64,000 nt of DNA from an uncultured Pseudohongiella sp. (GTDB lineage: Bacteria; Pseudomonadota; Gammaproteobacteria; Pseudomonadales; Pseudohongiellaceae), in contig CACBCS010000003.1 of the NCBI GenBank assembly GCA_902537815.1, positions 91,320-155,319 on the forward strand, given 5' to 3'. The translations under genes and the position numbers were made by a program. Below the pieces are notes generated by a model. It worked only from the letters and a program-made list of their open reading frames with translations. It was not told the origin of the DNA and ran no database searches. Within the stretch, counting starts at the first letter, position 1; each line of letters opens with the position of its first letter. Shown piece by piece: positions 1-10,774 of the stretch.

Positions 1-30
1 ACGGTGTGTTGAGAACAATACCAGAGGTAC

Positions 31-107
<77 letters not shown>

Positions 108-188
108 AAACAGAGAAAAGCGTTGTCCGTTTGGTGAAGGTTATCAATTCTTCCTGCTCGCCCGCCAGGAAGACGAGCGAGGCGGCGT

Positions 189-216
189 ATTATACGCAAT
201 TAATGCAGGCTGACAA
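189..216 (-). promoter_or_regulatory. Sigma70-type promoter for tRNA-Ile: TTGTCA-N16-TATAAT with GC-rich discriminator
   Basis: Minus strand TTGTCA (211-216), 16-nt spacer, TATAAT (189-194), then ACGCCGCC; about 80 nt upstream of the tRNA. Confidence 0.65.
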
Positions 217-254
217 GACATCCCGGGGTCACCCGAATCGACTGTCGGACTGCC

Positions 255-860
255 TCAGGAACTGCGCAGATCAAAGGAGCGGATCAACCGAAAACCCAGC
301 AGTACCGCCAGCACAGCCCCGTACACGACGGCTTCCCGGACATCAGTGCGCAGTATCCATAGCAGATGCACGACGGCCAGAATCCCGGCGACATAAACCA
401 ACCGGTGCAGCTTCTTCCAGTTCTTACCCAACCTGCGAACCATCGCTTTCGGCGAGGTGACACCCAACACCAGCAAGATCATATAGGCGACAAACCCAAC
501 GGTGATATAAGGGCGCTCGATTAATTCCTCGCCGATGGCCTGCCAGCGAAAGACAAGCAGAAAGCTCATCCAAACCAGCAGGTGAATCGTGGCGTAAAAC
601 AGCGCGAACAGGCCGAGCATCCGGCGATGCCGGACAAACTGGGTGATACCAGTGAGGTGCCGGAGCGGCGTGAGCGCGAGTGCCAACAACAGAAACCGGA
701 TGGTCCACTCACCGGTGACCTTGGCCAGCTCCTGTGCGGGATCAGGGCCCAGATTATTCTGCAGGATCTGCACAACCATCAACGCCAGAGGCACAAGCGC
801 CAGCAAAAATACCGCAGGCTTCAGCCCCATGCTCACCGGCCAGACCGAGGAAGTCGCCAA
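255..860 (-). CDS. msrQ: Heme-binding membrane subunit MsrQ (YedZ)
   Basis: Multi-TM protein with conserved His residues, directly downstream of msrP. Confidence 0.93.
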   Translation of the reverse strand: MATSSVWPVSMGLKPAVFLLALVPLALMVVQILQNNLGPDPAQELAKVTGEWTIRFLLLALALTPLRHLTGITQFVRHRRMLGLFALFYATIHLLVWMSFLLVFRWQAIGEELIERPYITVGFVAYMILLVLGVTSPKAMVRRLGKNWKKLHRLVYVAGILAVVHLLWILRTDVREAVVYGAVLAVLLGFRLIRSFDLRSS

Positions 861-862
861 AC

Positions 863-1903
863 TCAGTAATTTACCGCCAGATCCATACTCGAATACAGAG
901 AAGCCACCTGATCGGCATAGCCATTGAACAGGCGGGTCTCAATGTATTGTCGACTGAACAGCGTTTGCGGCAGGCGCCGCTCCATATCCTGACGCCAGCG
1001 TGGATGGTGAACCTCAGGGTTTACATTGGCATAGAAACCATACTCATTCGCTTGCAGATCGTTCCAAGTCGTATTTGGCATGGTTTCCCGAAAGTTAATG
1101 CGCACAATCGATTTGATGCTTTTAAAGCCATACTTCCAGGGCACCACCAGTCTCATCGGCGCGCCATTCTGAGCAGGTAAATAACTGCCGTATAAGCCGA
1201 CCGCCATGAAAGTGAGGGGATGAGTTGCTTCATCGATGCGCAGTCCCTCACGATATGGCCAATCTACGATAGCAAAGCGGGAGGTGACGCCCGGCATTGT
1301 TTTCGGATCTACCAGAGTCTCGAACTCAACGAATTTGGCTTTTGAAGTGGGCTCAAAGCGCTTGATCAGATCAGCCAGCGGAAACCCGATCCAGGGAATC
1401 ACCATCGACCAGGCTTCGACACAGCGCAGGCGGTAAACCCGTTCCTCCAACTGCATCGGGCCAAGAATATCTTCCAGATCGTAAGTGCCGGGTTTGGCAA
1501 CTTCTCCACTGATCTCTACCGACCATGGGTCGGTCCGAAAGGCACCAGACCGCGAAGACGGATCTGATTTATCCATGCCAAATTCATAAAAATTGTTGTA
1601 GCGCGTCACATCTCGGTAGGGGGTCAGAGTTTCACCTGTGAAGTAAGGTTCCTGCTCAGGCGCCGGAGTCACTTCGGCAAATTTCGACTCCCACCATGGC
1701 GCTGGTGCCGCTAAACTAAGCGCTTCCGGGGCACGAGCTTTCAATGCATCGCCATCTTGGGCCAGTACAGGTGAAGCGCCACCGAGCAGGCTACCACCAA
1801 GCGCCAGCGCCGCCGTCTCTTTCATAAAGGCTCGGCGATTGCGATAGACTTTTTCCGGGGTGATTTCTGAGGATTTTACATCTGACGGTTTCTTTATGAG
1901 CAT
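863..1903 (-). CDS. msrP: Periplasmic methionine sulfoxide reductase catalytic subunit MsrP (YedY), TAT signal
   Basis: NRRAFMKET TAT-like N-terminus; RLRCVEAWSMVIPWIGFPL molybdopterin-site region; pairs with msrQ. Confidence 0.95.
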   Translation of the reverse strand: MLIKKPSDVKSSEITPEKVYRNRRAFMKETAALALGGSLLGGASPVLAQDGDALKARAPEALSLAAPAPWWESKFAEVTPAPEQEPYFTGETLTPYRDVTRYNNFYEFGMDKSDPSSRSGAFRTDPWSVEISGEVAKPGTYDLEDILGPMQLEERVYRLRCVEAWSMVIPWIGFPLADLIKRFEPTSKAKFVEFETLVDPKTMPGVTSRFAIVDWPYREGLRIDEATHPLTFMAVGLYGSYLPAQNGAPMRLVVPWKYGFKSIKSIVRINFRETMPNTTWNDLQANEYGFYANVNPEVHHPRWRQDMERRLPQTLFSRQYIETRLFNGYADQVASLYSSMDLAVNY

Positions 1904-2035
1904 TTAATTGCGCCTTCGAAAGTTTAAGTTATGTAACTCACTCAACGTAGCAATTGGGAAGAATTTCAGCCGACTTTTCCGCATTCCTTAAGTCCTGCGA
2001 ACCAACACCCGTTACGTTTAATTTTGTCGCTTAGA

Positions 2036-2872
2036 TTAATTTCTGGCATCAGAGCGTTCTGCAAACTGCCGTCGATACAACCAGTTAGCTGGACCCGAAG
2101 TTGCGTATGCTATGGTTGTAATCAAGAAAACTTCGTGAGGCCTCTGGGCAGTAATCCCGAGAACTAAAACCGCAAAAACAAAAAAAATATATGGGACCGT
2201 ACCCTTGAGCTTGAAGCTGTAATAACGATAATTCGAAATCATCAAAAGACCTGCAAATACTGTGAGCACTGCTGCTAAGTATGATACGAGGGGGGTAACC
2301 TCAATGTCATATTTAGAAGCCACCCACGGTACAAAAGTTACTAGACCGGCCGCCACTGGACTCGCTAAGCCGACAAAAAAGCGCTTATCAACGGTACCTA
2401 ATTGAACATTGAAACGGGCTAACCTGAGGGCCGCGCAGGACACATAGATAAAACTTGCAGCCCAACCAATGTTACCAAGCGATTCAAACGCCCAGCTAAA
2501 GATAATGAGTGAAGGCGCCACGCCAAAACACACCATGTCAGACATGCTATCAAATTCAGCTCCAAAGGCACTTTGTGAGTTTGTCAATCTCGCGATTCGT
2601 CCGTCCAATCCATCACATATTCCAGCTATGACTATCGCCCAACCCGCCTCATTAAAACTACCAGACATGCCAGCAATGATTGCATAGAAGCCAGCGAACA
2701 AGGCGCCAAGGGTTAATAAGTTCGGCAATAAATAAACACCGCGCAACTTGACCTTTCTACCACCTTCCGAAACTACTTCTTCATGCTCATCTATAGGTAA
2801 GTTAAATTCTTGGCTAAGAGAATCCTCTGCTTCCGAGCTAGCGATTTCTGAATCGTCTTTAAGATCTTGCAT
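2036..2872 (-). CDS. pssA: CDP-diacylglycerol--serine O-phosphatidyltransferase
   Basis: CDP-alcohol phosphotransferase motif region CDGLDGRIARLTNSQSAFGAEFDSMSDMVCFG; acidic N-terminal extension. Confidence 0.93.
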   Translation of the reverse strand: MQDLKDDSEIASSEAEDSLSQEFNLPIDEHEEVVSEGGRKVKLRGVYLLPNLLTLGALFAGFYAIIAGMSGSFNEAGWAIVIAGICDGLDGRIARLTNSQSAFGAEFDSMSDMVCFGVAPSLIIFSWAFESLGNIGWAASFIYVSCAALRLARFNVQLGTVDKRFFVGLASPVAAGLVTFVPWVASKYDIEVTPLVSYLAAVLTVFAGLLMISNYRYYSFKLKGTVPYIFFVFAVLVLGITAQRPHEVFLITTIAYATSGPANWLYRRQFAERSDARN

Positions 2873-3018
2873 TACGGTCTCTTTTCATAGACAAGGCGAT
2901 AGTATACAGCCCTATCAATCCGGTTATGTAAATTTTTCTGTAATTTACCCTCTCGATCAATTGCTATAAACTTCGCAGCTTTGTTTCCCTGATTCGACAA
3001 TGTGAAGGATACACTCTC

Positions 3019-4488
3019 ATGAACTACTTCAATACCTTACCGTTGAGGCTCCAACTGGAGCAGCTGGGAAAATGCCGCTTCATGGATCGTAGCGAATTCA
3101 GCGGAGGCGTTGACAAGCTAAAAGGCAAATCTGTTGTTATCGTCGGTTGTGGAGCGCAGGGCTTAAATCAGGGCCTGAACATGCGGGACAGCGGCCTGGA
3201 TGTCTCCTATGCTTTGAGAGATGCTGCCATCTTAGAACGCAGAGCCTCTTGGAAAAATGCAACTGAGAATGGCTTTGCGGTAGGCACTTACGAAGATCTC
3301 ATACCCGGCGCCGATCTCGTGTTGAATCTAACACCTGACAAGCAACACAGCGATGTAGTTAATCAGGTGATGCCTCTGATGAAGCAAGGGGCTTGCCTGG
3401 CCTACTCTCACGGCTTCAACATTGTCGAGGAGGGCATGCGGGTGCGCGATGATCTCACTGTCGTAATGGTTGCCCCCAAAAGCCCCGGCAGTGAAGTCCG
3501 GGAAGAATATAAACGTGGCTTTGGTGTTCCGACTCTGATCGCGGTTCACGCAGAGAACGATCCGAATAGAGACGGTCTGGAGATTGCCAAAGCTTATGCC
3601 GCCGCCACGGGAGGACATCGAGCCGGCGTACTGGAATCTTCCTTCATCGCGGAAGTGAAGTCCGATCTGATGGGCGAGCAGACCATACTGTGCGGCATGC
3701 TGCAAACGGGCTCATTGCTTTGCTATGACAAGATGGTTGAAAAAGGTATCGATGCCGCATACGCTTCGAAGCTGGTTCAGCACGGCTGGGAAGTCATCGC
3801 CGAAGGACTGAAGCACGGGGGCATCACGAATATGATGGACCGCCTGTCCAACCCGGCCAAACTGGTTGCCAATGAGCTCGCCGATGAACTCAAGGACATC
3901 ATGCGGGATCTTTACAACAAACATATGGACGACATCATCACCGGACGATTCTCAGCGGGGATGATGGAGGACTGGGCCAACGATGACGCGAAGCTATTGG
4001 CATGGCGGGCAGCAACCGCAGAGACCAGTTTCGAAAAATCAAGCGCGGGCGACATGGAGATTTCCGAACAGGAATACTACGACCACGGAATTCTCATGGC
4101 TGCCATGATCAAAGCGGGCGTAGAACTCGCCTTTGAGAGCCTGACAGACAGTGGCGTGATTGCTGAATCAGCCTACTATGAATCACTGCATGAAGTTCCG
4201 CTGATCGCCAACCTGATTGGCCGGAAAAAGCTCTACGAAATGAACAAAGTGATTTCCGATACGGCAGAGTATGGCTGCTATCTTTTCTCTCATGAATGTG
4301 TGCCGCTTTTGGAAGAGTTCATGAGAAAAATCGATACTGACGTCATCGGCAAAGGCCTGCAGCTGACCGATGAAGGCGTAGATAACGCCGAACTCATCGC
4401 AGTGAACGAGGCAATTCGTTCTCATCCTATAGAAGTCGTGGGCAAGAAACTGCGCAGCTACATGACCGCGATGAAGAAGGTCATCTAG
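3019..4488 (+). CDS. ilvC: Ketol-acid reductoisomerase, class II (long form, 489 aa)
   Basis: [26 protein letters not shown] start and [29 protein letters not shown] motif, close to the E. coli long form; duplicated C-terminal knotted domain length. Confidence 0.96.
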   Translation: MNYFNTLPLRLQLEQLGKCRFMDRSEFSGGVDKLKGKSVVIVGCGAQGLNQGLNMRDSGLDVSYALRDAAILERRASWKNATENGFAVGTYEDLIPGADLVLNLTPDKQHSDVVNQVMPLMKQGACLAYSHGFNIVEEGMRVRDDLTVVMVAPKSPGSEVREEYKRGFGVPTLIAVHAENDPNRDGLEIAKAYAAATGGHRAGVLESSFIAEVKSDLMGEQTILCGMLQTGSLLCYDKMVEKGIDAAYASKLVQHGWEVIAEGLKHGGITNMMDRLSNPAKLVANELADELKDIMRDLYNKHMDDIITGRFSAGMMEDWANDDAKLLAWRAATAETSFEKSSAGDMEISEQEYYDHGILMAAMIKAGVELAFESLTDSGVIAESAYYESLHEVPLIANLIGRKKLYEMNKVISDTAEYGCYLFSHECVPLLEEFMRKIDTDVIGKGLQLTDEGVDNAELIAVNEAIRSHPIEVVGKKLRSYMTAMKKVI

Positions 4489-4522
4489 GCTGAGCCAGAC
4501 CCTCGAGCAGACAGTGCAAACC

Positions 4523-4546
4523 GGGCGGCTCTTCAAATAGCCGCCC
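4523..4546. terminator. Perfect 8-bp hairpin between convergent ilvC and ilvH
   Basis: GGGCGGCT-cttcaaat-AGCCGCCC located 35 nt after the ilvC stop; no strong T tract. Confidence 0.5.
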
Positions 4547-4602
4547 TATTCACCGGACTTACCGTACTTCTGCCCCACCGCCCACCGACGACATCTTCCG
4601 GA

Positions 4603-5094
4603 TTAGAGCGCCAGGGTCTTGTCGCCGCGTGCGATACCTGAAACCCCGGTGCGCGCAACCTCCAGCACCACACTCTCGCCCAAGGCTGCAATAAACGCGT
4701 CGAGCTTTTCTCCAGCGCCTGTAAGTTGAATAGTAAATACCGTTGCCGTCAGATCTACGATCTGACCACGAAAAATGTCAACCGTGCGCGCTATCTCCGC
4801 TCTTTGCGCACCCGATGCTTTCACCTTGATCAACATCAATTCGCGCTCGATGTGCGCGCCTTCGGTCAGGTCAACAAGCTTGACCACATCGACCAGCTTA
4901 TTGAGATGTTTGGTGATCTGCTCAATCCGGGCGTCATCACCACTTGTCGTTACCGTCAGCCGAGAAAGCGATTGATCTTCCGTCGGCGCCACTGTGAGCG
5001 AATCAATGTTGTAGTTACGCTGAGAAAACAAGCCGACAACGCGCGAAAGAGCCCCTGGTTCATTCTCGAGAAGTACTGAAATGATGTGTCTCAT
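4603..5094 (-). CDS. ilvH: Acetolactate synthase small subunit
   Basis: MRHIISVLLENEPGALSRVVGLFSQRNYNIDSLTVAPTED ACT-domain start. Confidence 0.97.
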   Translation of the reverse strand: MRHIISVLLENEPGALSRVVGLFSQRNYNIDSLTVAPTEDQSLSRLTVTTSGDDARIEQITKHLNKLVDVVKLVDLTEGAHIERELMLIKVKASGAQRAEIARTVDIFRGQIVDLTATVFTIQLTGAGEKLDAFIAALGESVVLEVARTGVSGIARGDKTLAL

Positions 5095-5095
5095 G

Positions 5096-6823
5096 TCAGG
5101 TACGCTCCGTCTTGCTCAGCACCATATCCTTCATTGCACCGCCTTTGATCGCCATGGGATAGACGTGCTCGGTTGGATCAACCAGAACATCGATAAATAC
5201 CAGCTTGTCCTTCATCGCGAGCGCTTCCTTCATTTTGCTGTGTAGCTCATCAGCTCTCTCGATACGCACACCGACGTGCCCGTACGCCTCGGCCAGCTTA
5301 ATGAAATCCGGCAAGGATTCAGAGTAGGTACTGTGAGAATGTCGCCCGCCATACTGCATATCTTGCCACTGCTTTACCATACCAAGCGCTTCATTGTTCA
5401 GACACACTATTTTAATCGGCAATCCGTACTGCATGCAGGTGGCAAATTCCTGTTGATTCATCATGAAGCTGCCCTCCCCTGTTACGCAGACGGACAGTGC
5501 GTCTGGAAAGGCAAGTTGCACCCCCATGGCAGCGGGAAAACCAAAACCCATGGTCCCCAGCCCACCCGAGTTTATCCAGCGCCTGGGCTTATCAAAGCCA
5601 TAATGCTGCGCTGCAAACATCTGATGTTGACCAACATCCGAGGAAATAAAGGCATCACCCTCACTCAGCTCATACAAAGCCTGGACAGCCTGCTGGGGTT
5701 TAATTATCCCCCCTTCAGCCGGAGCAACCGCGAGACATTTTTTTTCCCGCCACTGGTCTATCTGCTTCCACCACGCCTTGAGAGCCTGGTCGTCCACGGA
5801 CTGGTCGCTTTTATCCAGTTGATCGAGCATCTCCCGCAGCACGGACTGAACAGGACCAACGATGGGCACGTCAGCAGTTACCGTCTTTGAAATGGCAGCC
5901 GGGTCTATATCCACGTGCAAAATTGTCGCGTCCGGACAAAATTTACTGGTATCGGAATTTGTCACCCGATCATCAAAGCGGGCACCGACCGCAAGCAAAA
6001 CATCACAGTGATGCATCGCCATATTGGCTTCATAGGTTCCGTGCATACCAAGCATGCCGAGGAACTGTTTATCAGTAGACGGATAAGCACCCAGGCCCAT
6101 CAGGGTATTGGTAATGGGATAACCCAGCGTTCGCGTAAGCTGCGTCAATTCCTCACATCCCTCCCCCTGAATGACCCCGCCACCGGTGTAGATCATAGGA
6201 CGTTTGGCGCCCAGCAACACTTCAACCGCTTTTTTGATCTGGCCGGAGTGACCCTTTGACGGGACCTGATAGGACCGGAGTTTGATGTCCTGCGGATACT
6301 CATAGTCGATCTTCAGCTTCGGATCTGTCGCATCTTTCGGCACGTCAATGACAACAGGACCCGGCCGGCCTGTCGAAGCAATATGAAAGGCCTTTTTGAC
6401 AACCGCTGGGATATCAGCTGCACTTTGCACCATGAAGCTATGTTTCACGATGGGTCTTGACACACCCACCATGTCAGTTTCCTGAAAAGCATCGCTGCCA
6501 ATCATCCGGCTTTCCACCTGCCCGGAGATCACCACCATGGGGATTGAGTCCATGTAAGCCGTCGCGATGCCCGTAATGGCATTAGTCGCGCCCGGTCCCG
6601 ATGTCACCAGCACTACCCCCGGTTTCCCGGTTGCCCGGGCATAACCATCAGCCGCATGGGTCGCCGCCTGCTCATGGCGCACCAGGATATGCTCCACTTT
6701 ATCCTGCTGAAATAGCGCATCGTAAATGTGCAGCACGGCGCCGCCAGGATAACCAAATAGGAACTCAACGCCCTCGTCGTGCAAGGCGCGAATTAAAGCC
6801 TCTCCACCCGATAATTGTTCCAC
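5096..6823 (-). CDS. ilvI: Acetolactate synthase large subunit (biosynthetic)
   Basis: ThDP enzyme: [51 protein letters not shown]; operonic with ilvH. Confidence 0.96.
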   Translation of the reverse strand: MEQLSGGEALIRALHDEGVEFLFGYPGGAVLHIYDALFQQDKVEHILVRHEQAATHAADGYARATGKPGVVLVTSGPGATNAITGIATAYMDSIPMVVISGQVESRMIGSDAFQETDMVGVSRPIVKHSFMVQSAADIPAVVKKAFHIASTGRPGPVVIDVPKDATDPKLKIDYEYPQDIKLRSYQVPSKGHSGQIKKAVEVLLGAKRPMIYTGGGVIQGEGCEELTQLTRTLGYPITNTLMGLGAYPSTDKQFLGMLGMHGTYEANMAMHHCDVLLAVGARFDDRVTNSDTSKFCPDATILHVDIDPAAISKTVTADVPIVGPVQSVLREMLDQLDKSDQSVDDQALKAWWKQIDQWREKKCLAVAPAEGGIIKPQQAVQALYELSEGDAFISSDVGQHQMFAAQHYGFDKPRRWINSGGLGTMGFGFPAAMGVQLAFPDALSVCVTGEGSFMMNQQEFATCMQYGLPIKIVCLNNEALGMVKQWQDMQYGGRHSHSTYSESLPDFIKLAEAYGHVGVRIERADELHSKMKEALAMKDKLVFIDVLVDPTEHVYPMAIKGGAMKDMVLSKTERT

Positions 6824-7234
6824 GTCTATTTGCCTCTAAAACAGTTCAATTCACACAGTTATGACCGATTCACGGCCACGCCCGAAGCACGCGGCTACTC
6901 GTTCGAGCGTCTTTGATTCTCAGAAATTGATTGATGTCACGAGCCCACAGTTACTCCAAGCAACCGATAAGCTACATGTCGGCTTCGTCAGCGATTACGT
7001 GATCGAAACCGCATTAGAAGCCAGGGGTGGATGTTGTCCGACACCCGGAGACCAGTTCATCCGTCACCAGGTCTTGGCGAGCTCGAACTGCGGCGGACGG
7101 TAATGAGATGGCCATCACGACCGCCGAAGATCTATGATTCTGCCACTTTTATCTGGAAAGTCAAGCTCTTGCGGCGCTTCTACCGCACGGGTCAGGACGC
7201 CAGAGCAGCAATTTGGCCGCAACGCGGTGCGGAA

Positions 7235-9856
7235 TCAAGCCACCGCCTGCTCCGCCACTTTCGGCGAGAGCGAAAAAGTCAGATTCCCGTCAGTAGCGGC
7301 ATCCACATTGATGACATCACCTGCCCGGTATGCGCCCCGCAGAACATGCTCTGCCAGGGGGTTTTCGAGGCTATTCTGGATTGCACGCTTCAGCGGGCGA
7401 GCACCGTAAACGGGGTCGAAACCGGCTTCTGCAATGTGATCCAGCAAGTTATCGCTGACCCGCAAAGCCAGCTTACTGCTCGCCAGTCGCTCGTTTAAAA
7501 GCGCAATCTGGATGCCGGCTATGCGACGAATCTGATCTTTCTGCAACGGATGAAAGACCACTGTTTCATCAATCCGATTCACGAATTCCGGCGAAAAATG
7601 TCTGACCACCGCCTCCATGACACCGCGCTTAACCCGATCATAGGTATCTGCTTCAACCGTTTGCTGATTCATCATCTCCTGAATCCGGTCTGAGCCCAAA
7701 TTTGAAGTCATCACGATAACTGTGTTTCGAAAATCCACTGTGCGGCCATGACCATCTGTCAATCGACCGTCATCCAGCACTTGCAGCAGGACATTGAATA
7801 CGTCGGCATGTGCCTTCTCCACCTCATCCAGCAGCAGGACCGAATACGGACGGCGCCTGACAGTTTCAGTCAAATACCCCCCCTCTTCATAGCCAACGTA
7901 ACCCGGAGGTGCTCCGATTAAACGCGCAACTGAGTGCTGCTCCATGAATTCAGACATATCCAACCGAACCATCGCGTCCTCAGTGTCAAACAGAAACTCA
8001 GCCAGCGCCTTGCATAGCTCCGTTTTACCGACCCCGGTAGGACCCAGAAACAGAAATGAACCATTTGGCCGATTGGGATCTGACAACCCAGAACGTGAGC
8101 GCCTGACTGCATTGGCCACCGCAGAGATCGCTTCTGACTGACCCACTACGCGCTTTTGTAGGGCCTGTTCCATTTCCAGCAATCGTTGTCTGTCGCCCTG
8201 CAGCATCTTGTTTACCGGAATACCCGTGGACCGGGACACCACATCAGCAATTTCTTCTTCGGTCACCTTGTTGCGCAACAGCTGCTTTTCGGCCGCCTCT
8301 GCAACGGTGGCCAGCTCCAGCTTCTGCTCCAGCCCTGGAATGACACCGTATTGAATTTCCGACATCCGTGCCAGATCGCCTGATCGGCGAGCCGCTTCCA
8401 TATCCTGCCTGGCCTGCTCTAGACTCCCTTTGATTGATGCGGCGCCCTGCAGGGAGGCTTTCTCGGCCTTCCATATCTCTTCCAGATCTGCGTATTCCCT
8501 TTCCAGTCCGGCAATGTCTGATTCGAGCTTGTCTTTGCGCTCAAGTGCAGCAGCATCCTCATCTTTTTTTAGCGCTTCACGCTCTATTTTCAGCTGAATC
8601 AGGCGCCTTTCAAGCCTGTCCATTTGTTCCGGTTTGGAGTCAATTTCCATCCTAATTAAACTGGCCGCTTCATCTACAAGGTCGATCGCCTTATCCGGCA
8701 ATTGACGATCCGTAATGTACCGCTGCGACAGGCGAGCAGAGGCAATAATGGCCGAGTCCGTAATATCGACACCATGATGCACCTCATAGCGCTCTTTCAG
8801 CCCCCTCAGGATCGCAATAGTATCTTCCTCGGTCGGCTCGCTGACCAAAACTTTCTGGAACCTCCGTTCCAGCGCAGCGTCCTTTTCAATGTATTTCCGA
8901 TACTCATCAAGGGTTGTTGCACCGACACAGTGCAGCTCGCCTCGCGCCAGCGCAGGTTTGAGCATATTGCCGGCATCCATTGCGCCTTCTGCTTTGCCGG
9001 CCCCCACCATGGTATGCATCTCATCTATGAAGAGAATTACTGATCCTTCCTGCTTGACGAGCTCATTGAGAACGGCTTTTAGTCGCTCCTCAAATTCTCC
9101 TCGAAACTTAGCTCCCGCGATCAGCGAACCCATGTCGAGAGCAAGAATCTTTTTGTCCTTCAGCGCCTCTGGGACTTCACCATTGACAATGCGCTGCGCG
9201 AGCCCCTCTGCTATCGCTGTTTTGCCCACTCCCGGCTCGCCAATGAGCACCGGATTGTTTTTCGTTCGGCGCTGCAGCACCTGAATCGTACGGCGAATTT
9301 CTGCATCGCGACCGATCACCGGATCCAACTCAGAATTCTCAGCCCGTTCCGTAAGATCAGTACAGTAGTTATTTAATGCCTGCCAGGCATCTTCAGCGTC
9401 GGCCCTGTCCGCACTTTCACCGCCACGCAGATTAGTAATCGCATTTTCAAACGCCTGTGCAGACACGCCGAAGCCGTTTAGTATTTTGCCTACCTCATCT
9501 TTCCCCTGAATGGCAGCAAGCAGAACCGTCTCGCTGGAGACGTAAGCATCTCGTTTTTGCTGGGCAAGCTTGTCTGACTGGCTGAGTAATTTACCTAACT
9601 CCGGGGAGGCTGTGATTTCGCCATCATGATCAGGAACCACGGGCAGCTCGTCTACCGACTTCTGCAACGCTTGTCTCAGCTGCGAAACAGGAAACCCGGT
9701 TTGGCTCAGTAAAGGACGAACCGTGCCGCCTTTTTGGTCGATCAGCATCAGCATGAGATGCTCTGGTCTAATTTGGTTATGATCTTTGCCTAGCGCAAGA
9801 GATTGCGCATCAGCCAAAGCTGATTGCAGTTTACTTGTCAGTTTATCCAGTCGCAT
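7235..9856 (-). CDS. clpB: ATP-dependent chaperone ClpB
   Basis: Two AAA+ modules ([31 protein letters not shown]) and Clp_N domain; start set at [11 protein letters not shown] rather than the longest ORF start at 9904. Confidence 0.97.
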   Translation of the reverse strand: MRLDKLTSKLQSALADAQSLALGKDHNQIRPEHLMLMLIDQKGGTVRPLLSQTGFPVSQLRQALQKSVDELPVVPDHDGEITASPELGKLLSQSDKLAQQKRDAYVSSETVLLAAIQGKDEVGKILNGFGVSAQAFENAITNLRGGESADRADAEDAWQALNNYCTDLTERAENSELDPVIGRDAEIRRTIQVLQRRTKNNPVLIGEPGVGKTAIAEGLAQRIVNGEVPEALKDKKILALDMGSLIAGAKFRGEFEERLKAVLNELVKQEGSVILFIDEMHTMVGAGKAEGAMDAGNMLKPALARGELHCVGATTLDEYRKYIEKDAALERRFQKVLVSEPTEEDTIAILRGLKERYEVHHGVDITDSAIIASARLSQRYITDRQLPDKAIDLVDEAASLIRMEIDSKPEQMDRLERRLIQLKIEREALKKDEDAAALERKDKLESDIAGLEREYADLEEIWKAEKASLQGAASIKGSLEQARQDMEAARRSGDLARMSEIQYGVIPGLEQKLELATVAEAAEKQLLRNKVTEEEIADVVSRSTGIPVNKMLQGDRQRLLEMEQALQKRVVGQSEAISAVANAVRRSRSGLSDPNRPNGSFLFLGPTGVGKTELCKALAEFLFDTEDAMVRLDMSEFMEQHSVARLIGAPPGYVGYEEGGYLTETVRRRPYSVLLLDEVEKAHADVFNVLLQVLDDGRLTDGHGRTVDFRNTVIVMTSNLGSDRIQEMMNQQTVEADTYDRVKRGVMEAVVRHFSPEFVNRIDETVVFHPLQKDQIRRIAGIQIALLNERLASSKLALRVSDNLLDHIAEAGFDPVYGARPLKRAIQNSLENPLAEHVLRGAYRAGDVINVDAATDGNLTFSLSPKVAEQAVA

Positions 9857-9926
9857 CGTTACGATCCTTTTCAGCACAAAACCCTGAAACACCGGGCTGT
9901 GCATTCCACTATCGATAACGTAAAGA

Positions 9927-9951
9927 TTGGGGTGAACAATAAATTTTTCAA
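9927..9951 (-). promoter_or_regulatory. Candidate sigma32 (RpoH) heat-shock promoter upstream of clpB
   Basis: Minus strand TTGAAA-N13-CCCCAAT, resembling the RpoH consensus CTTGAAA-N13-15-CCCCATNT; about 70 nt upstream of the ClpB start codon. Confidence 0.7.
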
Positions 9952-10024
9952 TATTGAATCTGTACAGGCGCTAACCGACGGAACGCCTGTTCAATTCCGG
10001 AGCACGGCCCAGAGGCTCAGTCAG

Positions 10025-10774
10025 TCACGCCGATGGGATACAGATGGTCGTCGCATTCCGACCGCAGACTGGCGAAACTCTGTAGGAGAAGAAGCGTCGC
10101 TGATCGCAAGAAGTGCACAATCCACCGCCACTTATTCTCTGAACGCCCTGCTGCCGGAGCAGGGCTGTCGCGACCTCATACAGATCTGCCATGAACTTTT
10201 CACCGACCGCTGGCGTGAAAGCGCTTGCCAGCGCATCGTCAGCGAGAATTGCACTCAGTGCAGCATGCACATCCCGCCCAACTTCGAAGTGGCAAGGGCC
10301 TATAGCCGGACCCATCCAGGCAAGAATTGACTCCGGCGGCGTCCGCATCGCCTTAATCGTGTTGTCAACAATGCCCGACGCCAACCCGCGCCAACCGCAG
10401 TGCACAGCAGCGATTTCACTGCCATCCTCGGCGGCCAGCAACAGAGGCAGACAATCCGCGGTCAGTACACTGAGCGCCAAACCTGCTTCTCGAGTAATGA
10501 CTGCATCCGCCTCTACAGAAGTAGTTTCCTCCCGCACGACAACTACTCGAGCACCGTGCACCTGCTTGAGCCACTGCCAACCTCGGATTCCGGGGAGAGT
10601 GGCCCGCAGCCGACGCCGATTCGAGGCCACCGCGTCCGAATTATCACCGACATGGTCTGCCAGATTGAACGAGTTAAACGCTGCCTGACTGACGCCTCCA
10701 GCGCGGGTCGTAACGAACGCCGACACCGTGTCAGGCGCCTCCCAATCAGGACAGATCAAGGACATATCGCTCAC
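10025..10774 (-). CDS. pgeF: Peptidoglycan editing factor PgeF / YfiH family (laccase domain)
   Basis: VSAFVTTRAGGVSQAAFNSFNLADHVGD, ADCLPLLLAAEDGSEIAAVHCGWRGLASGIV, WMGPAIGPCHFEVG. Confidence 0.94.
   Translation of the reverse strand: MSDMSLICPDWEAPDTVSAFVTTRAGGVSQAAFNSFNLADHVGDNSDAVASNRRRLRATLPGIRGWQWLKQVHGARVVVVREETTSVEADAVITREAGLALSVLTADCLPLLLAAEDGSEIAAVHCGWRGLASGIVDNTIKAMRTPPESILAWMGPAIGPCHFEVGRDVHAALSAILADDALASAFTPAVGEKFMADLYEVATALLRQQGVQRISGGGLCTSCDQRRFFSYRVSPVCGRNATTICIPSA

Noticed and set aside
131-460. ORF-track ORFs opposite or nested in msrQ, msrP and many other genes
   Set aside because: They lie antisense to or in shifted frames of well supported genes and have low-complexity or basic compositions typical of spurious ORFs in GC-rich DNA.
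5276-5890. 204-aa plus-strand ORF inside ilvI
   Set aside because: Antisense to a highly conserved enzyme; no family pattern.
6861-7498. Plus-strand ORFs (80 and 155 aa) upstream of and overlapping clpB
   Set aside because: No recognisable domain; the second overlaps the ClpB C-terminus antisense.
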